Assembly (NCBI GenBank): GCA_023401495.1
Contig: JAEXDU010000004.1
Location: 1-35,265 of the forward strand
DNA: 35,265 bases
Source: Bacillota bacterium
Lineage (GTDB): Bacteria; Bacillota; Clostridia; Oscillospirales; Acutalibacteraceae
Direction of reading: 5' to 3'
Below are positions 33,252 to 35,265 of the stretch, piece by piece; positions within the stretch are counted from its first letter, which is position 1, and every line of letters starts with the position of its first letter. The position numbers and the translations under genes were made by a program. The notes beneath the pieces were generated by a model. It worked only from the letters and a program-made list of their open reading frames with translations. It was not told the DNA's origin and made no database searches.

Positions 33252-34574
33252 ATGTCTATCCCCACCAAACAGGACGCAATTAAGCTTCTCGACATGTTTG
33301 ACCCCGAAATGGCCGACCTGCTCCATCGCGAGGAAAAGCGTCAATTCGAAACACTCAGTCTGATTGCCTCTGAAAATGTGGTTTCACCCCTGGCCTCTTG
33401 TCTGGAAGGTTCCGTCTTTACAAACAAGAATACGGAGGGCTACCCCGGAAAACGATTTGTCGGCGGATGCCAGCTTTCCGATCAGGCAGAGATTCTGGCC
33501 ATTGAACGTGTGAAAAAGGTTTTTGGCGCGGAGCATGCCAACATCCAGTCCGGTAACGCAACCATCGCGAATATGGCGGTTCTGACCGGACTGCTGAATC
33601 CCGGCGATACCTTCCTGGGCCTGACGCTGGACAATGGCGGCCATTTGAGCCACGGCGCGAAATTCCATTACAGTGGCCGCAATTTCAACGCTCTGCACTA
33701 TGGCGTCGATAAGGAAACCGGAATGATCGATATGGATCAGGTGCGCCGGATGGCCCTCGAAAACAAACCCAAGCTGATCGTGACCGGCGCTTCCTCTTAT
33801 CCCCGTGCGATTGATTACAAAGCGTTCCGTGAGATTTGCGATGAGGTCGGCGCTTATTTCTGGGTCGACTGCGCGCATGACTGCGGCCTGATCGCGGGTG
33901 GCGCGATTCCCAGCCCGGTGCCTTATGCCGATGTTGTTACGATGTCCACCCAGAAAACGCTGCGCGGCCCGCGCGGATGCGGCGTGATTCTTTGCAAAGA
34001 AGAACTCGCGGCCAAGCTTGACCGCGGTGTGTTCCCCAGACTGCAGGGCGGCCCCAAAGGCGATATGCTGGCCGCCCGCGGCGTCCTGTTCCTCGAGCTG
34101 CTTCAGCCCGAATTCAAGACATACGCCCATCAGGTCTGCGCGAACGCCAAGGCTTTGGCGCAGGGCTGCCAGGAGGAAGGCATGCGCATCATTACCGGCG
34201 GAACCGATACTCACATGGTGATGCTGGACGTTACCCCGGTGATCGCAAACGGTCAGGAAGCGGAAGATTTGCTGAGCAGCGTGGGAATCGTCGCCAACAA
34301 AAATATGATCCCCTACGATACGCTTCCCCCGAGTCTTGGCAGCGGCCTGCGCATCGGCAGCCCCACCATGACGACCCGGGGCGCCAAGGAAGAGGAGATG
34401 AAGCATATCGGCCATCTGCTCGGGCGCACCTTAAACAACAAAAATAACCCTGCGGTATTGGCGGAAATCAAAGAGGAAATCCACAAAATCGCCACCTCTC
34501 ATCCCATGTTCTCCAGCGAGTGGGTTTCCCCCAATATCCGCGAGGAGTTTGAGGCAATGTATTACAACCGATAG
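33252..34574 (+). CDS. glyA: Serine hydroxymethyltransferase-family protein (divergent)
   Basis: SHMT interconverts serine plus THF with glycine plus methylene-THF. The 440-residue protein (canonical about 415) is clearly of this PLP fold: IASENVVSP, EGYPGKR, HLSHGAKF, VDCAHDCGL (Asp206, His209) and PLP lysine Lys235 in TQKTLRGPRG. Several usually invariant positions differ. In Bacillus SHMT numbering Tyr51 is Asn60, Tyr60 is Phe69, Tyr61 is Val70, the His before the PLP Lys is Gln234, and HSGSQAN is QSGNATIAN. Glu53 is kept as Glu62. It may be a folate-using paralogue with altered specificity or an aldolase. GAAAGGAG precedes the ATG. Formate-THF ligase follows. Confidence 0.85.
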   Translation: MSIPTKQDAIKLLDMFDPEMADLLHREEKRQFETLSLIASENVVSPLASCLEGSVFTNKNTEGYPGKRFVGGCQLSDQAEILAIERVKKVFGAEHANIQSGNATIANMAVLTGLLNPGDTFLGLTLDNGGHLSHGAKFHYSGRNFNALHYGVDKETGMIDMDQVRRMALENKPKLIVTGASSYPRAIDYKAFREICDEVGAYFWVDCAHDCGLIAGGAIPSPVPYADVVTMSTQKTLRGPRGCGVILCKEELAAKLDRGVFPRLQGGPKGDMLAARGVLFLELLQPEFKTYAHQVCANAKALAQGCQEEGMRIITGGTDTHMVMLDVTPVIANGQEAEDLLSSVGIVANKNMIPYDTLPPSLGSGLRIGSPTMTTRGAKEEEMKHIGHLLGRTLNNKNNPAVLAEIKEEIHKIATSHPMFSSEWVSPNIREEFEAMYYNR

Positions 34575-34628
34575 CCCCACAGGTCACTGATCGCAAGAGA
34601 AAATAAAATATTCCGAGAGGTGAACGGT

Positions 34629-35265
34629 ATGTCATTCAAAAGTGATATTGAAATTGCACAGCAGTACGAAGCAAAAGACATTCGAGACATCGCGAAGATC
34701 GCGGGTATCGACGAGAAATACCTGGAAATGTACGGACGGAATAAGGCAAAGGTAGACTATAAGCTTCTGGGCGATCTGGCGGACAAACCGAACGGCAAAC
34801 TGATTCTGGTCACGGCGATCAATCCGACCCCTGCGGGTGAGGGAAAGACCACCACTAGCGTCGGCCTGACCGACGGCCTGCGCCACATCGGCAAAAAGGC
34901 GATTGTCGCTCTGCGTGAACCCTCCCTCGGCCCGGTATTCGGCGTAAAGGGCGGCGCGGCCGGCGGCGGATATGCCCAGGTCGTCCCGATGGAAGAAATC
35001 AACCTGCACTTTACAGGCGACTTCCACGCGATCGGCGCGGCGAACAACCTGCTTGCCGCTCTGATTGACAACCACATTTATCAGGGCAACGAGCTGCGCA
35101 TCGATCCCAAGCGCATCACCTGGAAGCGCGTCGTCGATATGAACGACCGCCAGCTACGCAGCATTGTGGACGGCCTTGGCCCGCGCACCAACGGCGTCAC
35201 CCGTGAAGACAGCTACGACATCACCGTCGCTTCCGAGATCATGGCGGTTCTGTGCCTGTCCTCTT
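34629..35265 (+). CDS. fhs: Formate-tetrahydrofolate ligase (3' truncated by window)
   Basis: Fhs joins formate to THF with ATP to give 10-formyl-THF, feeding purine synthesis and C1 metabolism or the methyl branch of acetogenesis. The frame is open from the ATG at 34629 to the window edge, showing 212 residues of about 555. It has the N-terminal DIEIAQQ start, the P-loop PTPAGEGKTTTSVGL, REPSLGPVFGVKGGAAGGG and the NLHFTGDFHAI segment, all diagnostic. GAGAGGTGA lies before the ATG. It follows the SHMT-family gene by 54 bases on the same strand, so the two likely share a transcript. Confidence 0.96.
   Translation, partial: MSFKSDIEIAQQYEAKDIRDIAKIAGIDEKYLEMYGRNKAKVDYKLLGDLADKPNGKLILVTAINPTPAGEGKTTTSVGLTDGLRHIGKKAIVALREPSLGPVFGVKGGAAGGGYAQVVPMEEINLHFTGDFHAIGAANNLLAALIDNHIYQGNELRIDPKRITWKRVVDMNDRQLRSIVDGLGPRTNGVTREDSYDITVASEIMAVLCLSS

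Overview
The window is about 35 kb of bacterial chromosome. Most of it is GC-rich, with tightly packed genes that often overlap by 1 to 23 bases. The gene order (mutS-mutL-miaA, then yggS-sepF-ylmH-divIVA-lspA-rluD), strong Shine-Dalgarno sites, GTG and TTG starts and consensus vegetative promoters point to a Gram-positive Clostridia member. A GC-rich relative of the Oscillospiraceae is my best guess from gene content; no rRNA is present to confirm it. Both ends are cut: mutS lacks its 5' part and the formate-tetrahydrofolate ligase gene lacks its 3' part.

Layout. (1) 1-12.3 kb, plus strand: mismatch repair (mutS, mutL), tRNA modification (miaA), an HlyD-like anchored protein, PLP homeostasis (yggS), division-site genes (sepF, ylmH, divIVA), lipoprotein signal peptidase (lspA), a pseudouridine synthase, a HAD phosphatase, a ComEA-like anchored HhH protein and a 53-residue rubredoxin-like protein, closed by a 21-bp-stem terminator. 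(2) 12.38-12.86 kb: an unrecognised three-TM protein with its own promoter, ending in a bidirectional terminator. (3) 12.9-17.7 kb, minus strand: a polyphosphate operon (ppx-ppk1) that continues into pfkA, driven by a near-perfect extended -10 promoter. (4) 17.9-26.7 kb, plus strand: a zinc-ribbon/pseudokinase/PASTA membrane protein with a structured leader, then thyX, tmk, a DUF2156 protein, a GNAT, a DJ-1 protein, 5-formyl-THF cyclo-ligase, mltG and a U32 tRNA-hydroxylation protein. (5) 26.8-27.7 kb, minus strand: a Cys-rich PAS-like/GGDEF diguanylate cyclase. (6) 28.0-30.9 kb, plus strand: two overlapping FAD-dependent oxidoreductases. (7) 31.1-33.2 kb: tRNA-Gln(CUG) and tRNA-Pro(CGG) under a consensus promoter, followed by an AT-rich accessory stretch with a T5orf172/GIY-YIG gene, several strong hairpins and a DUF3870 gene. 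(8) 33.25 kb to the end: a divergent SHMT-family gene followed by formate-THF ligase.

How the genes relate. Folate one-carbon metabolism recurs: ThyX consumes methylene-THF, cyclo-ligase recycles 5-formyl-THF, and the SHMT-like protein and formate-THF ligase would feed the pool. Envelope and division functions also recur (sepF, divIVA, lspA, mltG, the PASTA protein). The most unusual items are the PASTA protein whose kinase core has lost its catalytic residues, its RBS-occluding leader, the SHMT homologue with altered active-site aromatics, the PFK with mixed ATP/PPi signatures in a polyphosphate operon, and the AT-rich insert beside the tRNA genes.
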